Counted from the stretch's first letter, positions 36,157 through 46,551 are shown. The stretch is 64,000 nucleotides of DNA from Prevotella melaninogenica ATCC 25845 (GCF_000144405.1 NC_014370.1:1369501-1433500); one strand, 5' to 3'. The notes: generated by a model not told the origin, from the sequence alone. Made by a program: numbers and translations.

Positions 36157-37458
36157 ATGAAGAAGACTCTACTTTTAATCGCAACACTACTGGCAAGTTA
36201 TGTCGGTATGGCACAAGAGACTTACCATCCAACGGCTGAGAATCTTAAAGCACGCGAACAGTTCCAAGACGAGAAGTTCGGTATCTTCCTGCACTGGGGA
36301 CTTTACTCAATGATGGGTACTACCGAATGGATTATGACCAACAGGGATATCAACTATAAGGAATATCCTAAATTGGCAAAGACGTTCTATCCTTCAGAGT
36401 TTGATGCGGACGCATGGGTAAAAGCTATCAAGGCTGCTGGTGCAAAGTATATCACGATTACCACACGTCACCATGATGGATTCTCACTCTTTAAGACGGC
36501 TACCAGTACTTATAACTCCGTTGATGGTTCACCATTCAAGCGTGACATCATTAAAGAAATGGCTGACGCTTGCCAACGTAATGGTATCAAGTTGCACCTT
36601 TACTATTCTCACCTTGACTGGGGACGCGAAGACTATCCAGTGGGAAGAACAGGAACTGGAACGGGTCGACCAAAAGAGAAGGCTAACTGGGCAAGCTACT
36701 ATAAGTTTATGAACACGCAGCTGACAGAATTGCTCACAAACTATGGAAAGGTGGGTGCAATCTGGTTTGATGGCTGGTGGGATCATGACAGCGACGCAAA
36801 ACCTTTCGACTGGCAGTTGGAGGAGCAGTATGCTTTGATTCATAAGCTACAACCACAGTGCCTCATCGGTAACAACCACCATCATACTCCTTTCCCTGGC
36901 GAGGATATCCAAATCTTCGAACGTGACTTACCGGGTGAGAACAAGGCTGGTCTCTCTGGCCAGAGCATTGGCCGCCTACCCTTAGAATCATGCCAGACTA
37001 TCAACGAGCATTGGGGATACAATATCACTGACACCCTCTACAAATCACCCAAAGAGCTGATTCAAATGCTCGTTCGTGCTGCAGGAAAGAATGCCAACCT
37101 CCTCCTCAATATCGGTCCAGAACCAGGTGGTGCCCTTCCCGAACTTGCCCTCGACCGTCTTCAGGCCATCGGTGAATGGCTGAACAAATATGGTGAAACC
37201 ATCTACGGCACTCGTGGCGGCATCGTTGGTCCACACGACTGGGGCGTAAGTACACAGCGTGGTAACAAACTCTACATCCACATCCTAAACTGTATGGACT
37301 CCAGCCTCTTCATCCCTACTGGCAACCACAAAATCAAGTCTGCCACCGTCTTTGGCACCAACAAGCATGTCAACTTCACAAAAACTGGCAACGGCATCAC
37401 CCTCAACCTCGACACCATCCCCACTGACATTGATTATATCGTTGAGTTGACGTTGTGA
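36157..37458 (+). CDS. Alpha-L-fucosidase (GH29)
   Basis: The exported enzyme (434 aa from this start) should release terminal fucose from glycans such as mucins. A signal peptide (MKKTLLLIATLLASYVGMAQ) is followed by the GH29 catalytic domain: FGIFLHWGLYSM, TITTRHHDGFSLF, and GAIWFDGWWDHD, whose first Asp is the usual nucleophile. A beta-sandwich-like tail ends the protein. Start 36157 gives the signal peptide and lies after the promoter box, unlike ATG 36064. A strong terminator follows. Mucin-glycan use fits an oral Prevotella. Confidence 0.92.
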   Translation: MKKTLLLIATLLASYVGMAQETYHPTAENLKAREQFQDEKFGIFLHWGLYSMMGTTEWIMTNRDINYKEYPKLAKTFYPSEFDADAWVKAIKAAGAKYITITTRHHDGFSLFKTATSTYNSVDGSPFKRDIIKEMADACQRNGIKLHLYYSHLDWGREDYPVGRTGTGTGRPKEKANWASYYKFMNTQLTELLTNYGKVGAIWFDGWWDHDSDAKPFDWQLEEQYALIHKLQPQCLIGNNHHHTPFPGEDIQIFERDLPGENKAGLSGQSIGRLPLESCQTINEHWGYNITDTLYKSPKELIQMLVRAAGKNANLLLNIGPEPGGALPELALDRLQAIGEWLNKYGETIYGTRGGIVGPHDWGVSTQRGNKLYIHILNCMDSSLFIPTGNHKIKSATVFGTNKHVNFTKTGNGITLNLDTIPTDIDYIVELTL

Positions 37459-37490
37459 TGTAGACTTTTAGCTTATTAACTTCCAAAAAC

Positions 37491-37525
37491 AACCCGCAGC
37501 AACCATTTGACTGCTGCGGGTTTTG
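37491..37525 (+). terminator. Terminator of the fucosidase gene
   Basis: AACCCGCAGCA and TGCTGCGGGTT form a perfect 11-bp stem around a 10-base loop, followed by TTGTTT. Confidence 0.85.
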
Positions 37526-37759
37526 TTTATATGTAAGTATCGTTTTCTTCCTCAAAAGTATTCGTTATTGATTATCAACAACTTATACTTATATGATACA
37601 AATAAGTTCCCTTAATTCGAGTAGTATTGATTAGAAAACATCTTGGATGTTGCCTTTCTAAGGTTGAAGCATTAAATCTTTATTATTTCATTCTATAGTG
37701 ATGGATAAAGCAAGATAAACTTGATTTTTGGAAAGAAAAACTATTTCTTATTCCATGGT
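37526..37759. other. Left junction region of the accessory island
   Basis: AT-rich, with no ORF and no recognisable tRNA or attachment repeat. GC content and strand bias change here: everything to 58542 is on the minus strand. Confidence 0.4.
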
Positions 37760-40700
37760 TTAACCTGGCTTATCTGTCTGTTCTCTACTTGGCAACACTT
37801 TCTTATTGATATATTTTATTTCTCCAGGATGCATTTTATCGTCATTTGATGCAAGTTTTGTGTAGCATAAAAGAATTAAGTTTTTAGTCCTCTGAATATC
37901 AGCATCTGACATGCTACCATTTGCATACATTAATTTCAATGTGTCCAATGTATTCCCGTAGAAGAATGAATGTTTATCTAATGCTGATAAATAATTTCTA
38001 ACAACTTTATCCCATCCATCAGGTTGTTCATGAATGATGATACAAATAAGAAGATGCTTGATAACAGGATTCTTTTCTGAAGCAATTTGATCAAATACCA
38101 GTTGTGCCAATTTAGACGAATAGAAATTATCTTTATACCATCTTACCAAGTTATAAGGAATGGTAGATATAACAGTTATGAGCAACCTATTGGGGTTATT
38201 CCTAAATTCGTCAAAACCATCAGTTAACACTAATCCAAAGCCATCATATCTAGCAACGCCATCCTGCGCTAGTGCTGGAGCCATAAGGTATATAACCCTA
38301 ATAGTATCATACCAAGCATTTGTTATTGCAGTTAAAAGTGCAGTTTTTTTCTCTGGTTCAATATAATCGCTATTACGTAAAGTTTTGGAAGCAATACCTA
38401 TCATTTCCTGTAAATAGTTTACAGAATAATTCTCAAAAACTTTATAAACAGATTGATGAAATGGAGCCGATGGTATATAGTTTTGATCAACAATAGCATC
38501 TTTTATTTCATTTGGCAACTTTGTCTTTTGGAGATTGGTCTCTAATTGTTCGATTGCTTTTGTTACTTGCTCGTCAGTAGTCTCTAACCGTAATTTTGAA
38601 AAAGGGTTAATACCTTCTGGCATACCAACCTTTTCGTGTACGGTTTTTGATATACGCATAATATCTTTTGTCACAATATCCGCAGCATCATTTCTAGTTC
38701 TATCACTACCTGTGTAAAACTCAAGGACTTCTGGATAGTGAGCATAATTTTCCTTATCTAGTATGAATTTGCTAAATTCTGGACTTTTTGACATGCGCAT
38801 AGCAGCAAAATAATACACCCAATATGCAAATCTAAATCCGTATAGATTCGGTTCATATTGACAAATTATATGATTCTTTTGCAACAAATCAAAAAGATAA
38901 CTAACTTCTATAGTCAATTTTTGTTGGTCACAGAAATTATACAGCACCTCACAAAACTGTTTTTCATTGAAGTAAAATTCTTCTTTTCTAATCATTTGCT
39001 CACAATAATAGCCGAGAGCAAACTCGCAATCTTTAACATCTGGTAGCGACTTGTAAGTGGGGACTTGTGTATTATCGAAGATAATTCGTAATACTTTTTC
39101 TATAACAGCTGTTCGATTTACTGGGTTTTCATCAAATGAATTGCTGAAGACTTCCAACAAGGTAATACAATTCAAAGGGGTACGATGCATATTAAAATTT
39201 TGTATATCTGCATCTAACCTCTTTAAAATAATATCGTTTTGTCCGATATGCTTATAACGATTGTATATTTCTACTATTGAACGAATTTGGCTAGTTTGGA
39301 GCGGAGCCATATACAGAATAGAAAACTCAAATTCAGAGGTTGCCATATTCTCAATTTCTACTAATGTCTTCTCTAACATTGGACATAATATTAGTATTGG
39401 AATTTGAGGATAATCTTGCGTTATTGTTGTCAATATCTGTTTCGCATCTTTATTAGAAAGAGTCCAATTATCTATAATTATACGTTTCACATCTTCTTGC
39501 TTGACATTAAATAGAGTTAATTGAGAATTAATACTCTTAGTCACTGCGGCTTTTTTTATTAATCCTCCGTCAAGATATAAACAGAACTCTTTACGTTCTT
39601 TCCATAATTTCAAGATAAAGTGCCAAGCAAAAGAGGTTAATCCATATTGAGCCGGGGTAATAATTTTTATATTTTGATTGTAGGTCATTATAGTAGCTTC
39701 ATCAAGTAAACAATCCTTTCTGAATCGATAAGAATGGTCAAATCTTTGACTACTAAAAAAACGATCTAGCCATACGAGGGGTTGGTCCCCATATACATTC
39801 ATTGTGTCACGAAAACGTTCTTCCATCATAATTTTGATTGGATCCGTTATAAATGGCTTTGAATTATCAAACTTGATGGTACCATTCTCATCTTCTGTAA
39901 AATCTATGCCTTTACGGAAAGAATTTCTGCTTGAAAACCATTCCCTATAGGTTATCTTATCTACAAGTTTTTCCTTTAATTCTATTATACAATATCCTAA
40001 CTTATCTGACTTGTTTGTATAAAGCTGTGGTGCCATGCACCAAATAAAGCTATCCGTATCATTATTGTTACACAGGATATTTTGTTCATGAGTATGACCT
40101 GTCAAGACCAAATCAAAATGTAATTTTACTATTTTTTTTAATTCAGAGGAAGACCACTCTGTTAGGAATTCAAACGGATGGTGTAGCACTAATATCTTTT
40201 TCTTTGAATTAATATTTACCCAGTTATACAATCCTCTTGTAGCAATATTTAGATGTCCCTTATCATCTTTTAATATTGGATACTGTGAATCATCTATGCC
40301 TGCATACGAAGTCAGAGAAGAATTCATACAATATACGCTCCATTCATCATTCAATTCCATATGGTATCCAATAGAATCATAATTCGCACATCCTAACTTC
40401 TGAGATAAAAAAGACCCAAAATTTTCAAATTTGTCAGTTAGAAGAGTTTTATCTTGTTTTTCTAAAAAATCATTAAACTCTCCTTCTTTGATATTTCTAC
40501 TTAAAAAGGCGGTGTACAAAATTTTCTTTTCTTCAATTTTAGCCCTTTGGACATCATGATTGCCAGGAACACAGATAAAATGCTCTTGTGGAATACCCAA
40601 ACCTAGTAATGGAACAATTACATCATTCCAAAACAATTCATATGATTCCTTATTGTCAGCTGTTTGAACCAAATCCCCTCCAATAATAACAAATACTTCT

Positions 40701-40825
40701 TTATGAGGTATCTCATTAAGTTGTTTTTTTATATCTTGAATAAATGCATTAATAACAATTCCTTCATTTTCTGCTTTTCTACCAGTAAAATGAATATCTG
40801 ATATGTATATAATTAAAGTATTCAT
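37760..40825 (-). CDS. Metallophosphoesterase fused to a STAND-like region
   Basis: This 1021-aa protein opens with a calcineurin-like phosphoesterase: SDIHF (D10, H12), GGDLVQ (D51), GNHD (88-91), HH near 220 and TGHTH near 245. From about residue 330 it has a STAND-like segment. An expected P-loop position reads PAQYGLTSF (no GK[TS], so degenerate), followed by RIIIDNWTLSNKDAKQIL and PILILCPML like a Walker B. The rest is helical. This effector-plus-STAND layout recalls antiphage NTPases of the Avs type. It lies 132 bp downstream of hsdR on the same strand. Defence role is inferred. Confidence 0.65.
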   Translation of the reverse strand: MNTLIIYISDIHFTGRKAENEGIVINAFIQDIKKQLNEIPHKEVFVIIGGDLVQTADNKESYELFWNDVIVPLLGLGIPQEHFICVPGNHDVQRAKIEEKKILYTAFLSRNIKEGEFNDFLEKQDKTLLTDKFENFGSFLSQKLGCANYDSIGYHMELNDEWSVYCMNSSLTSYAGIDDSQYPILKDDKGHLNIATRGLYNWVNINSKKKILVLHHPFEFLTEWSSSELKKIVKLHFDLVLTGHTHEQNILCNNNDTDSFIWCMAPQLYTNKSDKLGYCIIELKEKLVDKITYREWFSSRNSFRKGIDFTEDENGTIKFDNSKPFITDPIKIMMEERFRDTMNVYGDQPLVWLDRFFSSQRFDHSYRFRKDCLLDEATIMTYNQNIKIITPAQYGLTSFAWHFILKLWKERKEFCLYLDGGLIKKAAVTKSINSQLTLFNVKQEDVKRIIIDNWTLSNKDAKQILTTITQDYPQIPILILCPMLEKTLVEIENMATSEFEFSILYMAPLQTSQIRSIVEIYNRYKHIGQNDIILKRLDADIQNFNMHRTPLNCITLLEVFSNSFDENPVNRTAVIEKVLRIIFDNTQVPTYKSLPDVKDCEFALGYYCEQMIRKEEFYFNEKQFCEVLYNFCDQQKLTIEVSYLFDLLQKNHIICQYEPNLYGFRFAYWVYYFAAMRMSKSPEFSKFILDKENYAHYPEVLEFYTGSDRTRNDAADIVTKDIMRISKTVHEKVGMPEGINPFSKLRLETTDEQVTKAIEQLETNLQKTKLPNEIKDAIVDQNYIPSAPFHQSVYKVFENYSVNYLQEMIGIASKTLRNSDYIEPEKKTALLTAITNAWYDTIRVIYLMAPALAQDGVARYDGFGLVLTDGFDEFRNNPNRLLITVISTIPYNLVRWYKDNFYSSKLAQLVFDQIASEKNPVIKHLLICIIIHEQPDGWDKVVRNYLSALDKHSFFYGNTLDTLKLMYANGSMSDADIQRTKNLILLCYTKLASNDDKMHPGEIKYINKKVLPSREQTDKPG

Positions 40826-40957
40826 GTAACTCCTTTTTTTGTTTTTTTTGCTAAATGCTAATTACAGCTTATACAAACTATTTACAAGCATTTACCTACA
40901 TTTTATTTATATTATTATTTGAGGATTATTATTTTTTTATATTGATTTCTTCAGAAC

Positions 40958-43900
40958 TTATGGTTCTGCAGCCATCTGTATTTCATCTTCATAAATTTCA
41001 TACATCTTGGCTGTGTGAGTTGTATAATTATCTTGTCCATTATCCGTCCACTGCTCGCATTGCTTAATGACAGTTTCTAATGCATTGGCAGCTTCCTCTG
41101 GTGGGTAATGATATTTTTTCAGAAGATGTTTAATCATTCTGCGCATACCGGCACGGGCTGATTCTTTCTTTTGCCAATCAATAGTGCGGTTCTTACGTAG
41201 AGAGTCAGTAAGTTCTTTTGTCATGGCAACCAGTTCTTCATTACTATAGAAGTCGTGGATTGCTTGCGGTTTGGTCAAGGCATCATAGAATGACTTTTCT
41301 TCAGGAGTGAGTCCAAGTTCATTAGCTGCTGAATCGGCTGAAGCAATCTCTTTTGCTAACTGCAAAAGTTCTTGGATAACTTCTTCATTGGTGAGTAATC
41401 CTTTCAAATAGTTGGATAAAGAACGATTGAGCAGGTCAGAGAATTTCTCTGACTGCACGATATTGGTCTTTTGATAGAGTGCCACTTTCTCTGCTAATAA
41501 CTTTTTAAGCAGTTCTACAGCTATATTTTTTTCTTTCATCTTAGAAATTTCATCTAAGAAGGCTGTATCAAAGAGGGAGAACTCGGCTTTAACATCAGAG
41601 AAAAGATTGATTACACCTTCACTTTTTACACTTTGTTTCAGCAACTCGCTAATACGAGCATTGATTTCTTTCTTCGTAACTTTTCCTTTGCCTGTCATTC
41701 GGGAGAGTAAAGTGCGTACAGTCTCAAAGAATGCAGCCAAGAAGCGTTGCTCTTTATTCAACAGGCTTCGGCAAAGAGTTATGGAATTGTGCAGCAATGC
41801 TGCTTCTTTCATATAGAGCGGTAACTGTTCTTGTTTATCGGTTGCCAACATGAAGTTTACACCACCTTTGATTAATTTAGCACGGTCAGCATCTGTCCCT
41901 GTGTGGAACCTACTATAATTATAACCATGAAATAAGTCTTGGCACACTTCCAACTTCTCTTTGAACTTTGTAAAAGCCATGCCTTTGATATCTGGGTTTC
42001 CAAAGTTCTTTCTGTCGCGCCCCGTATAATCACGCATGGCTTCTTTCAAGGCCTTGGCAATACCGATATAGTCAACAACCAATCCACCCACTTTGCCATT
42101 GAATACGCGGTTCACTCGCGCAATGGCTTGCATTAGGTTATGTCCGCTCATTGGTTTGTAAACATACATAGTTGCCAATGAGGGAACGTCGAAGCCTGTG
42201 AGCCACATATCGACCACAATAGCAATCTTCATCGGGTCATTGTCATCCTTAAATCGTCTGGCAAGTTCTTTCTTATACTGCTTGTTTCCGATAATGTCGT
42301 GCCATTCTTCTGGGTCTTGGTTGCTGCCCGTCATGACAACTTTTACTTTATCTGTCCAAGTTGGGCGAAGCTCCAACAGTCGATGATAAATGCTCATGGC
42401 TATGGGACGCGAATATGCTACTATCATGGCCTTACCTGTCAATTCATATTGGCGGTTTTCCTCATAGTGTTTGAGAATGTCTTGGCAAAGAGAATCGATG
42501 GTAGCTGGTGCACCGAGTATCTCTTCCAAGTGCGACATCTCCTTCTTGCTTTTCTCTATCTGTTCTGTCGTTGCACCTTCTTCAGCCAACAGCTCGTATT
42601 CGTCATCAAGGGCTTGCAAGGTTGCATCGTCAAGATTTAGATTAATAACTCTCGATTCATAATATACAGGACAAGTAGCACCGTCATTAACCGCCTGCGT
42701 CATGTCATAAATATCAATATAATCACCAAAAACCTCTACGGTATCTCGGTCTTTAGTAGAGATAGGTGTACCAGTAAAGCCAATATATGAAGCATTGGGT
42801 AGTGAATTGTGAATGATTCTTGCCGTGCCGATAGAGACCTTACCTGTAGTGGCATCGACTTTTTCCTCAAAGCCATATTGTCCTCTATGTGCCTCATCAG
42901 TCATTACGATAATATTTCTTCGCTCTGACAAAGGTTCGTCAGACTCCTCAAATTTCTGCATGGTTGTGAAGATAATGCCATTAGCTTCTCGTCCACTCAA
43001 TAGCTCTTTTAGATTCTCACGACTATTGGCTTGCACTGGTGTTTGACGCAAGAACTCCTTACATTTAGAGAATTGGGTATAAAGTTGATCGTCCAAATCA
43101 TTGCGGTCGGTAATCACAACTATTGTGGGCTGTGATAACTCTTGTTGCAGCAAGTGGGCGTAGAAAACCATTGACAATGATTTACCGCTGCCTTGCGTAT
43201 GCCAGAACACACCGATTTTACCATTACTTACTGTAGCATGTTTGGTACGTTCGATGGCTTTCTTCACTGCAAAATACTGATGATACCCTGCTAATATCTT
43301 GGCACTCCCTTTTTCTTCTTTGGCAAAACAGATAAAGTTCTTGATTATGTCTAAGAGTCGTTCCCTTTGAAATATTCCTTCAAAAAAGGTATCATAATCG
43401 ATAAATTCCGTACTTTCATAATTGCCATCTTTTGTTTTCCATTCCATGTAGCGATCTTCCTTGCTAGTAATTGTTCCAGCTTTGGAAAGAGCCATATCGC
43501 TCATTACACAGAACATATTGAAAGCGAACAACGATGGTATATCTTTCATATAATTGCGGAGTTGAAGATATGCTTCTGAAGCATCTGTTTCTTCACGAGA
43601 AGGGGATTTTAATTCTACAACCACCAATGGTAAACCATTCACAAATACAATGATATCGGCACGTTTTTCTGCATTTTCAATGAATGTCCATTGGTTGATG
43701 ACTTGAAAAGTATTTTTTTCCGTATGCTCAAAGTCTATCAAATAGACCATTTCATTGCGCATTTCCTTGCCATTGAAATAAGAAACTTCTATGCCATGCT
43801 GCAAATAGTCTGTAAAAGTTTCATTACGCTGCGCCAAACTACCCATATCAATATTGCGTAGTTTGATAATCGCTTCGTGAATGGCTGCATGTGGCTTCTT

Positions 43901-44053
43901 TGGATTAACAGTTTGCAGACTTTCTTCTAATTGTGCTTCATAATATGGCACATAGTAGTCTCTTTCAATATTTGGACCGTACAAATATTGATAGCCCATT
44001 CCCTCAAAGAGGGATATCAGTGCTTTTTCGTAATTATCTTCTGTGAAGGGCAT
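40958..44053 (-). CDS. hsdR: Type I restriction endonuclease, R subunit
   Basis: The 1031-aa HsdR translocates and cuts unmodified DNA. An N-terminal PD-(D/E)XK nuclease (ADIIVFVNGLPLVVVELKSP with the ELK core) is followed by superfamily 2 helicase motifs: HTQGSGKSLSM (Walker A), TDEAHRGQYG (DEAH), TGTPI and, near 650, MQAIARVNRVF. The C-terminal helices should bind the methylase. No frameshift is seen. It is the last gene of the hsd cluster. Presence of intact hsdM suggests the locus can be active if a working HsdS is expressed. Confidence 0.92.
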   Translation of the reverse strand: MPFTEDNYEKALISLFEGMGYQYLYGPNIERDYYVPYYEAQLEESLQTVNPKKPHAAIHEAIIKLRNIDMGSLAQRNETFTDYLQHGIEVSYFNGKEMRNEMVYLIDFEHTEKNTFQVINQWTFIENAEKRADIIVFVNGLPLVVVELKSPSREETDASEAYLQLRNYMKDIPSLFAFNMFCVMSDMALSKAGTITSKEDRYMEWKTKDGNYESTEFIDYDTFFEGIFQRERLLDIIKNFICFAKEEKGSAKILAGYHQYFAVKKAIERTKHATVSNGKIGVFWHTQGSGKSLSMVFYAHLLQQELSQPTIVVITDRNDLDDQLYTQFSKCKEFLRQTPVQANSRENLKELLSGREANGIIFTTMQKFEESDEPLSERRNIIVMTDEAHRGQYGFEEKVDATTGKVSIGTARIIHNSLPNASYIGFTGTPISTKDRDTVEVFGDYIDIYDMTQAVNDGATCPVYYESRVINLNLDDATLQALDDEYELLAEEGATTEQIEKSKKEMSHLEEILGAPATIDSLCQDILKHYEENRQYELTGKAMIVAYSRPIAMSIYHRLLELRPTWTDKVKVVMTGSNQDPEEWHDIIGNKQYKKELARRFKDDNDPMKIAIVVDMWLTGFDVPSLATMYVYKPMSGHNLMQAIARVNRVFNGKVGGLVVDYIGIAKALKEAMRDYTGRDRKNFGNPDIKGMAFTKFKEKLEVCQDLFHGYNYSRFHTGTDADRAKLIKGGVNFMLATDKQEQLPLYMKEAALLHNSITLCRSLLNKEQRFLAAFFETVRTLLSRMTGKGKVTKKEINARISELLKQSVKSEGVINLFSDVKAEFSLFDTAFLDEISKMKEKNIAVELLKKLLAEKVALYQKTNIVQSEKFSDLLNRSLSNYLKGLLTNEEVIQELLQLAKEIASADSAANELGLTPEEKSFYDALTKPQAIHDFYSNEELVAMTKELTDSLRKNRTIDWQKKESARAGMRRMIKHLLKKYHYPPEEAANALETVIKQCEQWTDNGQDNYTTHTAKMYEIYEDEIQMAAEP

Positions 44054-44065
44054 TGTATTTTATTT

Positions 44066-44701
44066 TTATTGTTTATTCATTTCTAAAAGAAATTCTAAAT
44101 AATCTATATAGTTAGCTTTATAAGCTTGATAATCTAAGTTGTAAAGAGCCTCTGATGCTGATAAGTGTACGCCTCCTACTTCTAATGGATTTTCTTCATC
44201 AAACCAATCATTAAAGCTCTCACAATCTTGGTAAATTAATCTTTGGTTAGCGTGGTGGGCATAACTGAAATAAAAATGTAAAATGAACCCACAGAGTACA
44301 TCTGTTGTTTTGTATATCAGTAAGGATAGTGATTTGTCTATCTGAGGATGCAAAACATCCAAACCATGTGAAGCAAATCCTGCATTATTTCGTATCTCTG
44401 CAATCGATTGAGCGACAGTAGAAATTCTACGGCATAGTTCAGATAGACCAACTATTTTTTTCCCAGTTTGTTTTATAAGATGTTCTAAGGTTTGTTTTAC
44501 TAAACTATTAAATGAAATATCATCTTTGTATGTTGTATTTTGATTAGTGAGAATTGTTTTGCAAAGTGCTTCAATCAGACTTTTGCTTACTTCAACGCAC
44601 AAAGAAGGATTAATCTCAACATTGTTTTCTATTGTTGAAATATGCGTTTCAAAAGTCCTAAGACTTGGTTCTTTTGCAATATATTCTCTTGTCCACTGCA
44701 T
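44066..44701 (-). CDS. Abi_C-like abortive infection protein
   Basis: This 211-aa protein has the pattern KSLIEALCKTIL, then FNSLVKQTLEHLI, then the IAEIRNNAGFASHG motif of the abortive-infection C-terminal domain (Abi_C). No signal peptide. It lies between hsdR and the S1 hsdS fragment, 12 bp from hsdR and 8 bp from S1, so it is in the same operon. The role in the restriction cluster is unknown; it could be a regulator or an extra defence gene. Confidence 0.6.
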   Translation of the reverse strand: MQWTREYIAKEPSLRTFETHISTIENNVEINPSLCVEVSKSLIEALCKTILTNQNTTYKDDISFNSLVKQTLEHLIKQTGKKIVGLSELCRRISTVAQSIAEIRNNAGFASHGLDVLHPQIDKSLSLLIYKTTDVLCGFILHFYFSYAHHANQRLIYQDCESFNDWFDEENPLEVGGVHLSASEALYNLDYQAYKANYIDYLEFLLEMNKQ

Positions 44702-44709
44702 AATTAATC

Positions 44710-45273
44710 TTAATTTAAATTATCATTTATGCGGCGGTTCAGCTCGATTTTGGCATCAAGATTATTCAAGAGAGAAGCTATTTCTTCTTGGGTCTCAGGA
44801 TCTGGTGCCTTAAAAACATAAGTGCCAATTAATTTAGGAGAAGTATGCTTCACTGTGCTACCAGAACAGCAATTTACTATATACTTTTGATATTCGGGAG
44901 TGCGCATCACCCAATAAAGAAAATGCTTACTTATATTTGAAGCAATAGACTCTACTAAGCCAATGCGTTGATTATGTAGAAATGTTATATCTCTAATTTG
45001 TGGTATTATAGCAGAATACCCTAAAGTATCTCCATCTTTACTTAGATCCGTCATCGTCACAATCAAATCATCCTTATTTAAAATATAGTCGTTAGGAATC
45101 GGGCCATGATAATATTTGGGTTTAGATAATTTGAATCCGCCTTTTATATCAAAGTTGCCAGGAGTTACGCATATATATGGTTGCTTTTCATTTGTGAAAT
45201 ATGCACCTTTGAAAGCAAATCCATGTCTTATTTTACAGACATCACTGATTTTATATTCTTTCCACTCTTCCAT
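44710..45273 (-). CDS. hsdS: HsdS fragment S1, N-terminal half only
   Basis: This 187-aa piece starts MEEWKEYK like the full-length HsdS and holds one target-recognition domain and the central conserved helix ([22 protein letters not shown]). It then ends after one residue at TAA. The end coincides exactly with a 15-bp sequence (44716-44730) shared with the other hsdS pieces. A half HsdS of this type may act as a homodimer, as in some type I systems, or it may be silent. It should be regarded as a recombination product. Confidence 0.75.
   Translation of the reverse strand: MEEWKEYKISDVCKIRHGFAFKGAYFTNEKQPYICVTPGNFDIKGGFKLSKPKYYHGPIPNDYILNKDDLIVTMTDLSKDGDTLGYSAIIPQIRDITFLHNQRIGLVESIASNISKHFLYWVMRTPEYQKYIVNCCSGSTVKHTSPKLIGTYVFKAPDPETQEEIASLLNNLDAKIELNRRINDNLN
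44716..44730 (-). repeat. hsdS recombination site copy 1
   Basis: TAAATTATCATTTAT on the plus strand, encoding the INDNL segment; also at 46007-46021 and 48089-48103, all in one direction. Confidence 0.75.
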
Positions 45274-45348
45274 AAATGGGAATTTAGTTGTTTATTTTGT
45301 TAATTTCTACCTCACCAGACATCAGTTTAGGGAGAAGGGTATCACGTA
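45265..45348. repeat. 84-bp direct repeat, copy 1
   Basis: Identical to 47428-47511. It covers the 3' end of one hsdS unit, the 10-bp gap and the first codons of the next gene. Confidence 0.85.
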
Positions 45349-46534
45349 CTAATTCTAAACGTGAAATTTCTTCACGATTCTTCTCTATCTTCGAAAAGAT
45401 AGGCTTTATAATTCTATCAAATTTAATAAGTATATCTACAGGTGGCATCATAATTTTTATAGATTTAAAATCTGTCTTATTAAACTTTCTTTGAGCAGAT
45501 CCTCCCGTAATACCATCAATAAGATGCTGTCCAACATTCCCCTTAAATAACATATACAAATAGAACATTGAATAGTTATTCTTAGGTCTTAGAAGTATAA
45601 TGTTATTTCCTAAAGTCATAGGTTTTTGCAATTTTGGACAGAGGAAAACACTACCAACATCGCCAACATTCGATATAATTATTTCACCACCCTCTAATAC
45701 AGACTTTGAAAGAAATTCATAGGAATGTTTATCTACATATATTTTATAAGATTCTGCTTTTAAATCTGTATTTCTAATAAAATGTGCATAATTTGGCTTA
45801 TCATATAGTCGTACATTCTCCTTTAATGAAGCGAAACTACCATTGGCAACATAGTCTGTTATATAAATAGGTAGATCTTTTATTGATACAATGCTCCATC
45901 CTACAGGAATGTCCCCAAATAAAGAATCTGATTTACTGAATTCTTTGCTTAAGAATGGCTCAAAATCAACAAACCAGGACTTGAACAACGCTTGTGCCTG
46001 CTGCTCTAAATTATCATTTATCCGTTGATTGATTTCTATTTTGGAGTCAAGAGATGAAAGAAATTTTCCGATCTTCTGCTGCAATTGCAAAGGAGGAACT
46101 AAGCATAGTAAATTATCGAAAGTCTCTTTTGTGATAGTATCAAATACGCTACCGTGGGCTGACTGTTTGAGTTCATCAATCTTAGTTCGAGTTAGGTAGT
46201 ACAAGAAGTTCTTATCTACAATACCGTTTCCTCGTAAACCAAAGCATGATTGATTGAAGCACATAGGACATGGAATCATCGCCACAGCTCCAACTGTACC
46301 TCTTGCAGAAATAATAATATCGTTTTTTTCTAATAACTTTGTAGAACTATTTAATAATCCTAACTCTGAAATATGTTTTTCAGAACTATAAACATACTTG
46401 GCGACAGACACAAAATCTTTCACCGACAACCAAGGAATTTCTCCATTCCAATATTCAGGAACAGACGTTTTGGGTGTTCCGCCGCCTATAATTGTTGCTA
46501 GGTCTGTATATTTATATTCTTTCCATTCTTCCAT
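45284..46534 (-). CDS. hsdS: Type I restriction specificity subunit, full length (S2)
   Basis: The 416-aa HsdS (start chosen at ATG 46534, MEEWKEYK, as in S1; ATG 46546 adds four residues) determines the DNA target. Target-recognition domain 1 spans about 10-155, then the central conserved helix ([20 protein letters not shown]), target-recognition domain 2 (about 205-370) and a C-terminal conserved helix ([15 protein letters not shown]). It is complete and is the most likely functional specificity subunit of the current arrangement. The shared 15-bp site lies in the central region. Confidence 0.85.
   Translation of the reverse strand: MEEWKEYKYTDLATIIGGGTPKTSVPEYWNGEIPWLSVKDFVSVAKYVYSSEKHISELGLLNSSTKLLEKNDIIISARGTVGAVAMIPCPMCFNQSCFGLRGNGIVDKNFLYYLTRTKIDELKQSAHGSVFDTITKETFDNLLCLVPPLQLQQKIGKFLSSLDSKIEINQRINDNLEQQAQALFKSWFVDFEPFLSKEFSKSDSLFGDIPVGWSIVSIKDLPIYITDYVANGSFASLKENVRLYDKPNYAHFIRNTDLKAESYKIYVDKHSYEFLSKSVLEGGEIIISNVGDVGSVFLCPKLQKPMTLGNNIILLRPKNNYSMFYLYMLFKGNVGQHLIDGITGGSAQRKFNKTDFKSIKIMMPPVDILIKFDRIIKPIFSKIEKNREEISRLELVRDTLLPKLMSGEVEINKINN
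46007..46021 (-). repeat. hsdS recombination site copy 2
   Basis: Same 15-bp sequence as 44716-44730, within S2. Confidence 0.75.
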
Positions 46535-46551
46535 AATGAGAGTCAATCGTT

